Source of the DNA: Protonemura montana
Taxonomy: Eukaryota; Arthropoda; Insecta; Plecoptera; Nemouridae
Direction of reading: 5' to 3'
Length of the DNA: 64,000 nucleotides
Assembly: GCA_947568835.1 (NCBI GenBank)
Contig: OX387607.1
Coordinates: 8,937,201 to 9,001,200, forward strand
Shown here: piece by piece, positions 22,641 through 35,459 of the stretch
Layout: each line of letters starts with the position of its first letter
Numbering within the stretch: the first letter of the stretch is position 1
Position numbers and translations under genes: made by a program
Notes under the pieces: generated by a model
The model's database searches: none
Told to the model about the DNA's origin: nothing
The model's input: only the letters and a program-made list of their open reading frames with translations

Positions 22641-24100
22641 TATATGCTCAGGCACGGCTTGTAAATTGCAATATCCGTAGCTGATTCCACATCACTGCCC
22701 ACGCTATTATCAAGACATTAAAGTGGTCTCCGAAGTCAAACATATTGCCGGTCCAAGCGTGGCTCGTGTAGAGAACAAACAAGACCAAGATCAATCGTAA
22801 ACCAATCTAATTGGTTGCGGAATTTCAATTTTCGCAAAATTATGTGACATTTTTCAAGCAAACTCCAACTGAAAGCCCTGTCTAGATTAATATTCTGTCT
22901 ACTTCTAGTATAGTGTGGTATCATTTTCGCCATAGAGGTCACGCGGGCTGGCCATTGAATTTAATCTATCCCGGGATGATTAGACCATTATGCTGGCCTC
23001 TTGCCACATGGGGTTAAGTGTCATCATTACGGCGACCCCCACAGTTACAAAATTAAAACTTGCCGACGCCCTGAAAAGCGACGCCTGTTGACAATAGCAT
23101 GAATGGCTGCACTAACAAAAAAGGGAACGATTGCAGATTGCCAGATACTGAAGGCGGCAACGTAGGGTCTATCCTTGGCAACCTTTGTACGGTTTAACGG
23201 GACGACGTCGTTGAACTCGATGGTCCGGCATTAGTAGACCATGGCAAAGAGGAAGCTGGTTTCCGAGGAGCAGACGAGGTCTTAATGGTGGTATAAAAGC
23301 AAGGATTTGCCGAAAGTAGCACCGATTTGGCCCTGGATGATGGCCTCGAAGACCACCCTCGACGGAATTGTCACACAAATCGGGAAGAAACGCTGACAAA
23401 GTCGGGAGTGGTGTTGTTGGCGTCCGAGAGATTTTGCAACATTTCGAATGGAATATTAGCTCCCATTAAGATTCTAATGAGTTTGCTATGGGAAGTATAG
23501 GTAAAAGTAAGATCTAACTAGAACTACTAGACGGTTTGCGTCGCACTGGTCCCTGTCAGCAAAGTTTTATCCATGCAAACACAACCACAGACTTTGCGTC
23601 TGGAATTTCTAGGTGAATTAAAGTTTCGTCTACCATGATTAGACGTTATATATTTAACTTCGCTCTAAAACGACTTGCCATATCTTTTAAATTAAATTAA
23701 GTTCCACCAAATGTTCTACCGCGTTGTATATTGCATCTAGCAATTGGAACTAGAATTTCTATTATTAAATTAATTAATTATTTTACAAACAATTGTCTCG
23801 CTTATATTTCTCTTTCTCGCCCAGCGCGCGGCAAACAACGCTAGCCCATTCTGGTGCAGTACGTTTCGCCGTTCCAGCGAGCAAGGTGCAAAAACGTGAA
23901 CCCCAGTGCGAAGCGGCAGAAAGCGACGAAATGAACAAACGCCCTGCGCGACAACAAGAAAAACTAAAAACGCCGACACATTGCTCTGCAAATACCGCCG
24001 CTGCAAAGCGCAAAGAAGTTGTCGCCGTTGCACCAACCACACTCACGTCGGCTATGCGATTTGAAGTGCAGCACTCACGTCAAAACTTCTTGTGTTAACA
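22641..24100. other. Intergenic DNA, overlapping open frames only
   Basis: 23,770-24,098 is open in three frames on both strands. That is a composition effect of a GC-richer stretch, with no domain recognised. Confidence 0.45.
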
Positions 24101-27100
24101 CTGCAGACCAAGCCAGTTACATTTCTTTTCCTGACTACTTATTGTTTCGCCAGAACTCTAGTTATCATACGGTTGCAAAGGTCCACCAAGAGCAGCAATC
24201 GACCAAGAAATAATACAGCAACAGCGCAAACATAAAGAATAGATTGAACTGTCAAAGATAATCTCCCCTTCGGAATTATAGTATTGCTGCAATCATCTTT
24301 CTTCTGCGAAAGTATTATTCTTCCTCTGCGCTAGAACTTGTAGCCCATGGGGTATGGGTTAATCATGACTTTTATACTTATGGTTATGAGATTATTATAA
24401 AGCGTACAGGGGTTGTTATGATCCATAAGTTGGTCGCGTTATGGTCCTGGTGGTTTTACAAGACTTTGCCGCCGAGCTTATCTAATCGCTAGTCGCATCG
24501 CGAGGAGCCAAGGAATTGAAAAGGACGTTACGGAGACAGTAAAACTGGAAGGGCTGCTTTAGAATAGCGTTATCTTGCAACCAGCTTACATGCTAAATAT
24601 ACGAATGTGGTTAGGAGTTAGCCAAAATTTTCGTTTTTGAAGAAATAAAAAAAACACACACTTCTTGTTTGTTCTCTCTACAGACAACACAAGGCACATG
24701 TGCATTGTTGCTGCAGTGTTTAAAGTGGGTCAGGCTATGGTGGCCAAATCCTCCAGCGTTTTCTTGCGTTGCGGAATTCTGCAGAGCTGTGAGATCACGA
24801 GAAATGCAAGCAACAAAAAAAAAACACATCGAGACTGATAAAAAGCAAATTGCTCTGCCAGTTCTTCCGTGATAATATATGTGCACCGGCAAGTGTAAGC
24901 GGTGGCTTAGACTTCGCGTGGATTTGCCTCATTTGGGAGGACTGCTCGCGGGGGTTGTTTATCGACGCGGACATTTTGCCCGGGAATTAGACGTGGTCGG
25001 GGGGACGGGCTTCGTTGTAGTCGCACGGTACGTCGATCTGTCAGCGATCCTGTGTGCTAGGGATATAGGGGAGGGGAACGAACGTATGAGAGACGGGTTG
25101 AAAAATGAAATAACTCGCGTGGCATCGTGGTGCCAGTACCGAGGAGCATTTTTAAACGCGAAATTCGTATTGCAATTTCAGTATTTCACTTGTTTCCCAA
25201 ACGTACACGTTACACTTTTATTTCATCGCTTGTGAATTGAGATGAAAAATTTTACTTTTCGAGGGACTTTTTTATTAAACGTTTCAGAAATCACCCGGCC
25301 TTACGGTCGAGATACAAAAATTGTGTGAGAACATTTTAAAGCAACAATCTTGCTGGCAAGATTAATTTCAGTGCTCCATGCATTCCGTCGCCATCTTCAG
25401 AGCCTTTGACTTTTTCTCAGAACACCACGAACATAACGCCAAGCGCCCATTTTAATTTATCTTCAAATCTTTGTCAATCCGAGTCCCAAGCTTCTCATCT
25501 GTCGTCATCTCATCTGCGACGCATGGAATTCACGACATTCACTCTTATCGCAGACTCCTTGTTCATCGAGTACAAAGAAAATCGCGCTCGTCTGTCGCCA
25601 GAGACCTGATAACGTCGCGTTAAAAGCAGACGGCTTGTGTTCCGTCGACCTCCAAGCAACATCAAAGGTCCACGATTATCTGATTGTGCACCGACTATAC
25701 CGATTTTCATACCGAGCTCTCAAACCGATTGTTTTGCAAACCACACAAAATTCGGTGAAAACTTTATGAAAAATAGCCCAGGATGTTTAAAAATCAGCCA
25801 ACGAATTGAAAACCACGAAAAATTTTCCCAAAAGACATGTAATTTACAGCGGTCACAGCAATTAATAAAAATTTCCTTTGATAAGGTGGCCGACTCATTT
25901 TTCAATTAAAATAAAAAAAAATCGCTCAAAGCCATGCCGTTTGCTTTTCGCTGGTCGAGCTCGAGTGTAGAGCAGTCACTGAGTTGAACAACCACAGTAC
26001 AACCACTTCCCTAAACGACCACAATTCACAACCACACACAATATGTGTCCAACTGTCTCAACATGGAGTGCGTAAACATTGTACAAAGCCCCTAGCACGC
26101 ACACTACATGTCACATCAAACACATGGGGGCCCCTCCCCCCTTATACCGGTGATTACAACGGCACAACAAGCATGTGTCGAAACAGGGTACTACTAAGTC
26201 CACGCGTGAATTTTTCATCTTGCAAAGTCAACACCGTGGGCGATGCTGAGTAGTTGTAATGAAACCATGACGACGGAGACACTGAATATTCCATGAGCAC
26301 GTCATGTCCACGAATAGTGGCAAACTTGTCGCGAGTGTTGGTCCGATGAGAGAGACCGTGGAAGTGGCAGGGAAAGAGAACGGCGATATGTAGTTGTAAC
26401 CCTGCTTGGGGAATGTACCTGTTATTTCCATACGGTACACGACTGCGAGCAGCTACTAAATCTCGAGTCTCTCCAAAATCGTTACTTTTTTCAGACTTTT
26501 CAAATACGTTTTACTGGAGTTGGTTGTGCATTGTCCAGTCAAATAAGCAGCCAAGGTTTGGATTCGCAAAGAAGAGTTTAAGATTATCCGCTGAGCTTAC
26601 AGATGATCAGCCAGTTACAGACGGTGTTACCAGATTTACAGAGGTTGTTAATATGGAAATAACAGCTTTTCTTCAAAATTGATGCGAGTTAAGCTAAACT
26701 CTGCTTTGTAGATCCAAACCCAAAAGTATATGATTGGCTGTGATCATGAGACGAGTCTTTACCTGGCAGTAATCCTTTTAATCTAACATTGCAAAACCAA
26801 ACTTAATAAAAAAAAAAATACATTCATTTCACAGTCATGCGAGGTTTCGATTCTTTAAATTATTTAAATTCTCGATTTTGAAACGTTCTAAAGAAGGCTG
26901 AGGTCCCAGAAGTGATTACATTCTCTAAGCTGTCTGAAACTAACACATGGACTCGTTTATGTCTCTGCGTACAGACACAAATATCTCATGCCGTCCCCAT
27001 TTTCCAGTTCACAGCCCATGAAATGACTCGGTTTCGGTTAGGTCATCACAGCGTACACACAAAAAAACGATAGTGAACAAAGGAACAAAAAACAGCAGAA

Positions 27101-28430
27101 AACGACTCGTGAATGAAAGAAACCATCAAGAAACAAAATTCGCATAGCTGCCTTGTTAATTTTCACCAACGTACCTATTACATTTCATGGATCACTTCTG
27201 TTCGCAATCAAGTCAACGCAAATTGCTTAATAACGCGTGACCTACAGCGCCTACTACTAACTGCAGTTGCTTCCTTCTTCTCTCCCAGCTAATAGTCGCT
27301 GCCATAGCTTCACCTCCTAGAAATCCACGTACTAAGTCGCAATCATCACCCCTGTGCGAGCATCACTAGCGCCCAAAACCGCTCCAGCCCTGCGCGTATT
27401 ATTAGTACTAAAGCTCGCATTCACCTTTAGCAAAGTTCTTAATCTGATCTATTAAACAGGACATAAGTTGCACACATAACTTTTCCCTAGCACTTTCAAC
27501 TCTAATTAACTTCAGAGACGCGCTAGAGGGAGAGCTCGCGCGCACGTTGTAGTTTTATTTGCAGAGAGACCAGAGTTTAATGATGACTGCCAAGAGTACC
27601 GTAGGTAGATAGGTAGGAAAAATAGAAGTTAGCGCTGCTCTACCTACTGTGCGCATTTTGCTACGTGCTGGTGGCACACTTACCTAATTTAAGGGTCGAT
27701 GACGACGAGGATTCTTAGAAAATGTAGAACTTTATGTTTAGTTTTGTCTGCTACGATGAGCGACTAGACTGTATGGTTGCTGAATGGGAAGGAAGTTGAC
27801 GGGGAAACTTATTGAAACATAGAGTTGGTTGACCAAACAAGTTTGACCTTTGCAACACGTTTTACCTATAATTACTAGCGGTAGCCGTCTGACGTTAAAA
27901 CCTTAGAGGGGTTTGGTACAAAGGTAGCCAGACTCCGGAAAGCAAATTCTAAAGACGTAGAACTTGTTCTATGGAAAATACAGAAGCAAGAAGTTTAAAT
28001 CAGAGCTGGTATTTATTTACTATAAATATAAAACAAAAAATCAGGGATTAAATATAGATCAATAGTATGGTAAACACAATTGAAGTTGGCTATCTATTTA
28101 CAAATTTAAATTAACACCAAATTCTCTTACTCCCTACAGAAATTCACCCTGCACAGAAATAAATATCAATTGTAAATCACGGATTTTTTTTTCGTCAGAA
28201 ACAACGAATATGATGCTATTAAGAGTTTAAGTCACCATTTATGTCATTTTAATTATTATAATTAAATCACATGTTTTAATTTAAAAATCAGACACACCTT
28301 GATTCAAACTCTCTGTAATTTTCCAAAAGTAGCTTTTTTCTCCCAGCAAAAAGCACACCACAATCGACATCACTGCTCGCCCACCACGTCCAATCCATGT
28401 ATAACTGCCAAAAATCAGCAGGAAAAATTC
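24101..28430. other. Intergenic DNA, nothing recognised
   Basis: Several overlapping frames of 60-118 codons (24,879-25,235 the longest) show no domain. A short inverted pair GTAGGTAG/CTACCTAC lies near 27,602-27,647. Confidence 0.5.
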
Positions 28431-28705
28431 CGATCTTGTCAATCGCCGGCCAACGCCCCGATAAGAATCACAGCTGCGGCGTCAGGTGCAATGTGAAATG
28501 CTAATCGGTGATGTCACAGCTGATCTGACAGCGGCGCGCTGTCCTGATTATGCAACCCTCCGCCAGGGTCGAAGGTGGCACGGCCGGTGGGAAAACTTGT
28601 TGCATAAATTTCAACTACCGATGGCCGTTGTACCGCCAGTACTTTGATGGTGAAGCAACTCTTTGGAAACAGCATAGGGTTGTGTGTTTTGGGTTTGGCG
28701 GCGTT

Positions 28706-28763
28706 GCCACACTACGTCGTAGGCGTAGTGTGGCGCAGTGGGTGGTCAAAGCGCAGTGGGTGG
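28706..28763. repeat. 11-bp hairpin plus duplicated GCGCAGTGGGTGG
   Basis: GCCACACTACG (28,706-28,716), a 7-nt spacer, then CGTAGTGTGGC (28,724-28,734): a perfect hairpin. GCGCAGTGGGTGG follows at 28,733-28,745 and 28,751-28,763. TGGCGCAGTGGG resembles a tRNA A-box, but no B-box follows. Confidence 0.7.
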
Positions 28764-29957
28764 AACTGCTATGATGCAACTTTGTTCGGTAATAACCTTT
28801 TTTTTATAATTCAATTCAAGCGTCAAGCTCTAAAATCAAAGATTTTTACTGGATATGTAAAATCTCACCTGAACTAAGGTTTAATAGACTTGTAAATAAT
28901 TGTAAAAAAATATATTTTATTTTACATAACTTTAAATGGGCTGTGTCTTCAAATTTAATTTAACTCATCATAATGATTTAAAAGATGACTAAAACAATTA
29001 CAATTTCGCCACAGTTCAGAGCAATAATGATCAAAGTTAACATTTTTTTGGTTTGGGTGCCAAATAAACATCGTCCTAACGAGTTTCACAGGTAATTTTT
29101 TCGACCCCAGCGATCAGAACACTGAACCAGCTTGAAAAAAATATTCATAATCAAAATAATATTCGTTGAAAGACCAAAGGCATAGCAAAAATGATAGATA
29201 CTTTTCTGAAGTTATTAAAAGTAAATCAATCCATGTTGGCTCCCAACAAACTATTTTTGGAAAAACATATTTTCATCGACAGCAGCTAATTTAATCGTGC
29301 ATATATACCAATATCATCAATCTATGCGCTGGTTTTATTTGCTCCTATCACCACGCTCTATCATGAACTGAAATATTGACAAAATTATCGATGCAAATGA
29401 CACGGGCAAATTGTCGACCGAGTTGTTTTTCATCTGACGGATTGCTATACTGCTATCAATCACAAAATTACCCTGTATTAAAAATAAGATATTGAAAACC
29501 TTTTATGGAACAAATTTCGATGGCAAAACAGAGTCGGTGTCTTTTTTTAACGTGATTAAAGTGCTTTGAGTATGAAGTGAATTATTAATTGCATGCGGTT
29601 AATATGCAGTAGTTATGAATGAGACTACATCTGCCTGTAATTCGAGCGGCCACAAGTTAAATTCCGCTTTAAATTATTTAGTTAGTATTTAAAAACTAAG
29701 ACCTCACTTAAACAAAAACATAAAAAAAAATATATATATATATATTATAGTCGAGAGACTGGTTCATGTCAAGGAGGTTAAATTTCTAACTCAAACAGTT
29801 TTTTTTTAGGCATTTGACATTTTACTAAAATTTACAAATACGCGTTTCTGTGTCGAATTTTCTTGGCTTTCTTTCATTTAAGGTGACATTTTTCTCACAT
29901 TTGATCGTGTACTTTTTTTAACTCTAATAAAACCAAGCTTGTGGCTATTACAATATT
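28764..29957. other. AT-rich DNA, nothing recognised
   Basis: No open frame of interest. (TA)n at 29,733. Confidence 0.55.
29733..29752 (+). repeat. (TA)n microsatellite
   Basis: A run of TATATATATATATAT after an A tract. Similar short (TA)n tracts lie at 15,152, 21,513, 21,836, 53,294 and 61,748. Confidence 0.85.
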
Positions 29958-30065
29958 TTTTAACTCCGAGTTAAGCTACATACTCCCAGAGCTCACTTTC
30001 ACTGCCTGTGGTTGGTTATTGCCATTGCAATTAATTTAACTCCCACTTTATCTAAAGAAAATTGC
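29958..30065 (+). repeat. Family C repeat
   Basis: The sequence TCACTTTCACTGCCTGTGGT...TTGCCATTGCAATTAATTTA, ACTCCCACTTTATCTAAAG matches the copies near 58.7 and 60.3 kb in order, with moderate divergence. Ends uncertain. Confidence 0.45.
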
Positions 30066-32435
30066 AAAATGGGCATACAATTTTTCTCTTTTAGGTTGCA
30101 CTTTGTACTATTTTTTCAATGTAGCCATTTATTTACTTAGCAGATATAGCTACACAAATTTTGACTGATATAAGGAAATTTGAGAACCAACTTTGTTCAT
30201 CCCTAGCGGGTGGTGGATACCACCAACTAGCGGATACTAGCGGCAAAGCGGCGAAGTAATAGAAACCAGTAAGTATTTTTTTTGGCTAGCAAACGACAAA
30301 GAAACGAAGCAGGTTTTCCACTTCTGACAGAAAAATACACAAAACTCCTAAAATCCAAGATGACTTCCACTAACTCTATCTAAAAACTAAAAAAAATTCT
30401 GACAAGCAGACAAAACGATCGAAGACCAGTAAATATGGAGACTGCACTAACGCTTTTTACAACAGAATCTCGGGAAAAATCATCAATTTTTATTTCTCGG
30501 AAGTAAACAACAAGCATGGAGATTTGTTACATTCTCTCTGAATTTGCCGTCTGCGAAAAAAGAGACGAGTGTTTCACTAAGAAATCGAGATGATCTCATT
30601 TTCTTTACATCCGGAAGAAAACTTTTCCAGTTTCTTCGTTCATCACAACACAATTACAACAGAATCAAGAAAGTAAAAAAAAAAAAACGCGTTGCATTGT
30701 TGAACGACGCATCGGCGAGGCGAGAGATATCAAAAGAAATTCACGCCGCGACTTTTCTTCCATTTGAGTGAGAACATTAAAAAGTTACGAAATTTTCTGC
30801 CGAGATGTGCACGTTTGAAAGAGAAACTTTTAAAAGGCGCAATGTTTAAACGAAATAATAAAAAAATCGGGTTTAATAAAGAGAAAAACCTATGAAGCGG
30901 AATTGATGAATAATGATAGCAAATAACTCACAGAGATCTTCAAGAAAAAGTTTCCTTTCTGAAGTGGTATATATATCTATATAGGTATATACTTCATCGG
31001 GAGAGCTAGTCGGGGCATTGTGTGAAGCCATGGGCGAGGTAATATGGCGGGGAAGTTGAACAACTTTTAACTTGGCTATCCGTCTATTTGCTGTTTGGGA
31101 AACTATCATAATAACATCGGACAGAATTCTCGAAAAAAAAACCTTAAGACGCGGCAGCCGCGCTCCCGGTGGGCGGAATTGCAAACTGTTTTTCAAGTGT
31201 GGCATCGACGACATTTGAAATGTCGCTCACAAAAGTCACCAGTGCTACAAATGTTCAATGGGGGGAAAAAGTTATTGAATGCTAGAGCTGTGGGTTTTGG
31301 TGGGTCACAGTTTTAGGTTAGTTCTAGGCATACTTCACCGAAAAACTATTCCACATTTGTTTTTTTCTATTTTTTCTTGTAATAGATAAAGTACACATCT
31401 ATTGTGTTTGCTAATTAGATATTTTTGTACCTCTTCGCCAAAATTGGATTAAATGTACCCATTCTTAAAAAATTTCACACAATTCATTTATTTTTAAACG
31501 AAGTGTGAAGAAAGAAGAAAGGCAAAGAAATATGGAAGTCTTGATTTTGAGCAGAGAAGATAAAGTAGAACGAGGTAAGAAGAACAATAATTTGGCAGTT
31601 TTGTTAAGCCTTTAATTTAATAATTTTTTTCAGAAAAAAATTAATGAAATAACAATTGATTTACTAATTTTGTAACAGCATATTTATAAAAACCCGTTAT
31701 GTTTTTACATTATGTTTTAGCGAAAAAGTTGTATTCAATTCACATCGTGATTTTTATCCTACTGGAAAAATATCCAACCACAATGAGAAAAAAGCTGTAA
31801 AAAAAAGGACAGACAAAAATCTCCATATTTTGTTGCTGATCGTGAACCCACTCGCAGCAAAGGTCGTCACGGAAAACGTCAAATCTCGCCGAGCTTCCGC
31901 CGAGCTTGAATTGCTGTCCATAAAATTTCGCAATTACTCGCCGTATAATTAGTTTTTCACCAAACCAAACACGATAAAACATTTTCTCCACTCAGAACTG
32001 TGTTTCGCTCCAAGCTTTAGGTTAGCGAATGAATTATTTATCAGGTAACAATGTTCTTAAAACACTTTTCACAAACGACCGCAACTCTCGGCAACTCAAA
32101 AATAATAGGGAATATAAAATGGACATTAGCTATTCCAACAAAACCATGAGAAAAATTGAAATTAGATCCATTTGATATCATCTTTCGTCTTTGTGTCTGG
32201 AAAAAGCCGCGTTGCTCGATTTTTTAGTTACATGGAGGATTCTTTGGGGGCTCTTTGGCACGGGTCTACTGGAGTTGCGTGGGTCTACCCGTAGATTGCC
32301 ATGTTGCAGGTTAAGTGGTGGTGTACGTGTTTCTAACTCATTTCATGTCTGTGTACTGCAAGAAGTACAGTATAGCATAGAAGTTTAATAATTGGCAAGT
32401 GGGAGAGCCTGTTTCAATCCTTAATTGAGTGCGTA
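30066..32435. other. AT-rich DNA, nothing recognised
   Basis: 30,203-30,260 holds GGTGGTGGATACCACC and repeated CTAGCGG. The rest shows only short frames. Confidence 0.5.
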
Positions 32436-32773
32436 CTACAGTCTTAAGAGAAAGGATCCTCATAGACTTTTTTGTTAAATTGACTTGAAATTTCACAGCC
32501 CTAAAACAAAAATGGATTACCGACTTCAAATTCAACATAAAAGTTGAATCGTATGTTTTATCCAGGTATTTGAGCTTCTCAGGGAGACCAAATTCACCAA
32601 ATGAAAGAAAAAAGTGGAATACACACAACATTTTTTGAGATATTATGGTTCTACCAAGGTAAGAATAATAATAATAAAGTATATTGACAAAATAATTAGT
32701 TTTGTCACATCAGGTGTAATTTTTCGAAAATGTATTCACTATTTCATATACTTTGTCCTGAACTTGGGTGAAA

Positions 32774-33060
32774 GGACCGAACGGTTTGGCGTGTTGGAAA
32801 CACCGGTTCTCGTGTGATCCCCGAAGTTACACAACACTGCGCTGAGTCAGGTATTGGATGGGTGACCATCATCCCAAGACCAGTTCTGTTCGGGAGAGAG
32901 GTTGAAGAGATGAAAGTTAGTACAGAAACTTCATTCGCCTTGCTTATCAACCTCTCGACAGCATGCATTTGTGGAGGAATCCTGCTGTTTGCGTTGTACC
33001 GTCCTTCGGAAGTGACTTTAAGCCTGGTTTCCCTTGGTCCTCTTCGACAGGAGTAGGCTA
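32774..33060 (+). mobile_element. 5S-SINE 5' part inside the first duplication unit
   Basis: The sequence starts GGACCGAACGGTTTGGCG after the TTGGGTGAAA that serves as target-site duplication in the second unit. It carries the full 5S head and body and stops at GGAGTAGGCTA where the second unit begins. It was produced by the tandem duplication, not by a separate insertion. Confidence 0.88.
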
Positions 33061-33395
33061 CAGTCTTAAGAGAAAGGATCCTCATAGACTTTTTTGTTAA
33101 ATTGACTTGAAATTTCACAGCCCTAAAACAAAAATGGATTACCGACTTCAAATTCAACATAAAAGTTGAATCGTATGTTTTATCCAGGTATTTGAGCTTC
33201 TCAGGGAGACCAAATTCACCAAATGAAAGAAAAAAGTGGAATACACACAACATTTTTTGAGATATTATGGTTCTACCAAGGTAAGAATAATAATAATAAA
33301 GTATATTGACAAAATAATTAGTTTTGTCACATCAGGTGTAATTTTTCGAAAATGTATTCACTATTTCATATACTTTGTCCTGAACTTGGGTGAAA

Positions 33396-33839
33396 GGACC
33401 GAACGGTTTGGCGTGTTGGAAACACCGGTTCTCGTGTGATCCCCGAAGTTACACAACACTGCGCTGAGTCAGGTATTGGATGGGTGACCATCATCCCAAG
33501 ACCAGTTCTGTTCGGGAGAGAGGTTGAAGAGATGAAAGTTAGTACAGAAACTTCATTCGCCTTGCTTATCAACCTCTCGACAGCATGCATTTGTGGAGGA
33601 ATCCTGCTGTTTGCGTTGTACCGTCCTTCGGAAGTGACTTTAAGCCTGGTTTCCCTTGGTCCTCTTCGACAGGAGTAGGCTATGTGCCAGCACCGGATTT
33701 CGCCTCCTTTCTTATAGGCTAGGTTAGGTTCATCATCATCCTCATCATCATCTACTCATTCACCGACGCCATTAGACCAGTGCCACAGGGCCAGATGTCA
33801 AAACAGTGCGTCGTTAAACACCACAAATCAATCAATCAA
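33396..33839 (+). mobile_element. 5S-SINE, full-length reference copy with target-site duplication
   Basis: The element is 444 bp and flanked by a perfect 10-bp duplication TTGGGTGAAA (33,386-33,395 and 33,840-33,849), which defines its ends. The parts are: leader GGACCGAACGGTTTGGCGTG; 5S-derived head 33,417-33,500; linker; body with CCGTCCTTCGGAAG; CATCATCATCCTCATCATC; a conserved tail (GACGCCATTAGACCAGTGCC, ACAGTGCGTCGTTAAACACC); and a terminal (ATCA)n. A 5S-like head with an internal RNA polymerase III promoter puts it in the SINE3 class. No coding capacity; movement would depend on a partner LINE, which is not identified here. Confidence 0.93.
33417..33500 (+). promoter_or_regulatory. 5S rRNA-derived head with internal Pol III promoter elements
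   Basis: The stretch aligns with animal 5S rRNA from the AAACACCGGTTCTCGT loop through the A-box region to the C-box TATTGGATGGGTGACC. The gene's 3' stem is absent and several positions differ (CCCCGAAGTTACACAAC instead of CACCGAAGTTAAGCAAC), so it is a retroposon promoter and not a functional 5S gene. Confidence 0.85.
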
Positions 33840-33849
33840 TTGGGTGAAA

Positions 33850-34699
33850 AGTTTATTTTTCGGGGTTCATTTTTTCGAGTGGAGAAAATAATTTGACAAA
33901 AGAACTTTTTTTTTTTCAAAGTTTGATTCTTTAGCGACAACATATTTAAATTATGGCAATTGCAGATTTTTCGGCATCTCCATGGCTACTGAAAACTCAA
34001 TCTACCATGTAACTAATGTCCACGCTTTATTATGATGGTGCAAAGATGAGAAATCCATATACTTATTAATTATTTCCAGCAGCGAGTATGTAATTTTTTT
34101 GCTAATCAGGTACAATTAAAAAACCATTGAAACTGAGTAAATTATGTGTGGTTCCGATTCAGCATTAAACATTTTTCCCTGGCTAGGGACGAAGGGAGAA
34201 TGCATGATTTATGCTATAAATGTATCAAATTTATATCTAGTTGATATTCCAATAAAAACTATTTTATGAAAACGTTTTATGATATGCAAAGTGCTCTGAA
34301 TAAGTTTTTAACGTACTCTTTTTTGTGCACGACTGTGTGTGTGAGAATGTTCGAATCAAACGTCCAGTTTTCCATCCATATGCAAGCCATGACTGGATAT
34401 AATATTTCAACGTGTTGCCCTCAAAACTCACCCACGGTTTTAATTTACCAATTTCCCTGTCAAACGGCACTGGAACCTTTTTTCGTATTCGAACATTACG
34501 CCGTTATTACAGTTTCCACGCTCGAGTTTAACAAACGATTACTGTTATCAATTAACACTGTGAAAAAAACAGCAGCACAGAACTCGCCTACACAAAATGT
34601 CGTCACTCTTTACTGTAGGTACAGTACATGATGCGTCGGGTTAATTTGTGGCTAAAACAAGTCCAAAAGTTTTACCAAACAACCCTTACACTGTTTTGT
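33850..34699. other. AT-rich DNA, nothing recognised
   Basis: The 121-codon plus frame at 34,266-34,631 carries no motif I know and the opposite strand is partly open. Confidence 0.5.
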
Positions 34700-35035
34700 A
34701 AAACCGTTTGTAGCTGTTATTTTTTTAAACAGACTTCGCGGAAAAAAACGCCAAATGGCTGCGAAACCGACAAAAATTAAAGATGCTACTAGTTGGAGTT
34801 ACCGTCGTTTCGGTTGTTAAGAAATTTAATTTCGTTATTTCTCGCAGATTACTCGCAATTTAGACTGGTATACGACTAATTAATCTAAATCAATGGTAAC
34901 CTTCACGATTGACATGCATCGATATTTTGAGTCGTTGACCTTTAATTGTAGAGATTCGTTACAAAGACCCGCCACATGCGCCATCTGATGTTCTTTTTTT
35001 TTTCAAGTTTCAGTAAGTGACTTCTGCCTACAGCT
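34700..35035 (+). mobile_element. Family A element, diverged copy
   Basis: Marker blocks are recognisable: CGCCAAATGGCTG, GATGCTACTAGTTGGAGTTA, CGCAGATTACTCGCAATTTA, ACTGGTATACGACTAATTAA, CGCCACATGCGCCATC. The terminal repeats are not clear, so both ends are approximate. Confidence 0.6.
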
Positions 35036-35459
35036 ACTTTAACAGTAAAAGGTGAATCGTAATGTAGAAACGTTATTATTATTAAATTGTATAGAATGTT
35101 AATGACTTCATATTTTATTACCTATTACCACCAACATGCTTGCACTACAATTTCGGGTGAGTGACGTTTTGTAGAGTAATTAAGTGGTCAATGCACGCGG
35201 GTATATAAGTCTATTGTTTATAATACGCTAGGAATTACTCGGGTTTTAAAGGGAATTTAACCAATTTAACCAATATATTGTCATGTGCGATGATACATGG
35301 ACAAGGATATTACAGCATCCCGAGAAGGAAGAAAGAAAATTCGTCAGCAATTATGAATTGTTGTAAATTTGTTACGAAAATTGGATATCTATGTTGGATT
35401 GAACGAATTCCATTCATTTGCGCCCCCTTCCCCCCCCCCCCCCCTTCCATCGGTCGGTG
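35036..35459. other. AT-rich DNA ending in a C tract
   Basis: No gene seen. A TATA-like GGTATATAAG occurs near 35,200 without a gene after it. Confidence 0.5.
35427..35447 (+). repeat. C-homopolymer tract
   Basis: About 16 C in a row, immediately left of a 5S-SINE insertion. Confidence 0.9.

Larger units (their letters stand above)
32436..33682 (+). repeat. Tandem duplication, two 622-bp units
   Basis: Units 32,436-33,057 and 33,058-33,679 (plus a shared CTA at the ends) look identical wherever I compared them. Each contains unique DNA followed by the first about 285 bp of a 5S-SINE. The junctions share the trinucleotide CTA (TACTA|CAGTC, GGCTA|CAGTC, GGCTA|TGTGC), as expected from a microhomology-mediated duplication. 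Only the second unit runs on into the SINE's tail. Confidence 0.93.

Noticed and set aside
23770..24098. Gene in the region open in three frames
   Set aside because: Frames on both strands overlap fully, which points to GC composition and not to coding. No domain in any of them.
32814..33056. 80-codon frame repeated at 33,436-33,678
   Set aside because: Both frames lie inside the 5S-derived head and body of the SINE and are duplicated by the tandem repeat. They are not a gene family.
33417..33500. A working 5S rRNA gene
   Set aside because: The 3' stem of 5S is missing, several positions differ and the sequence continues into a retroposon body with a target-site duplication.
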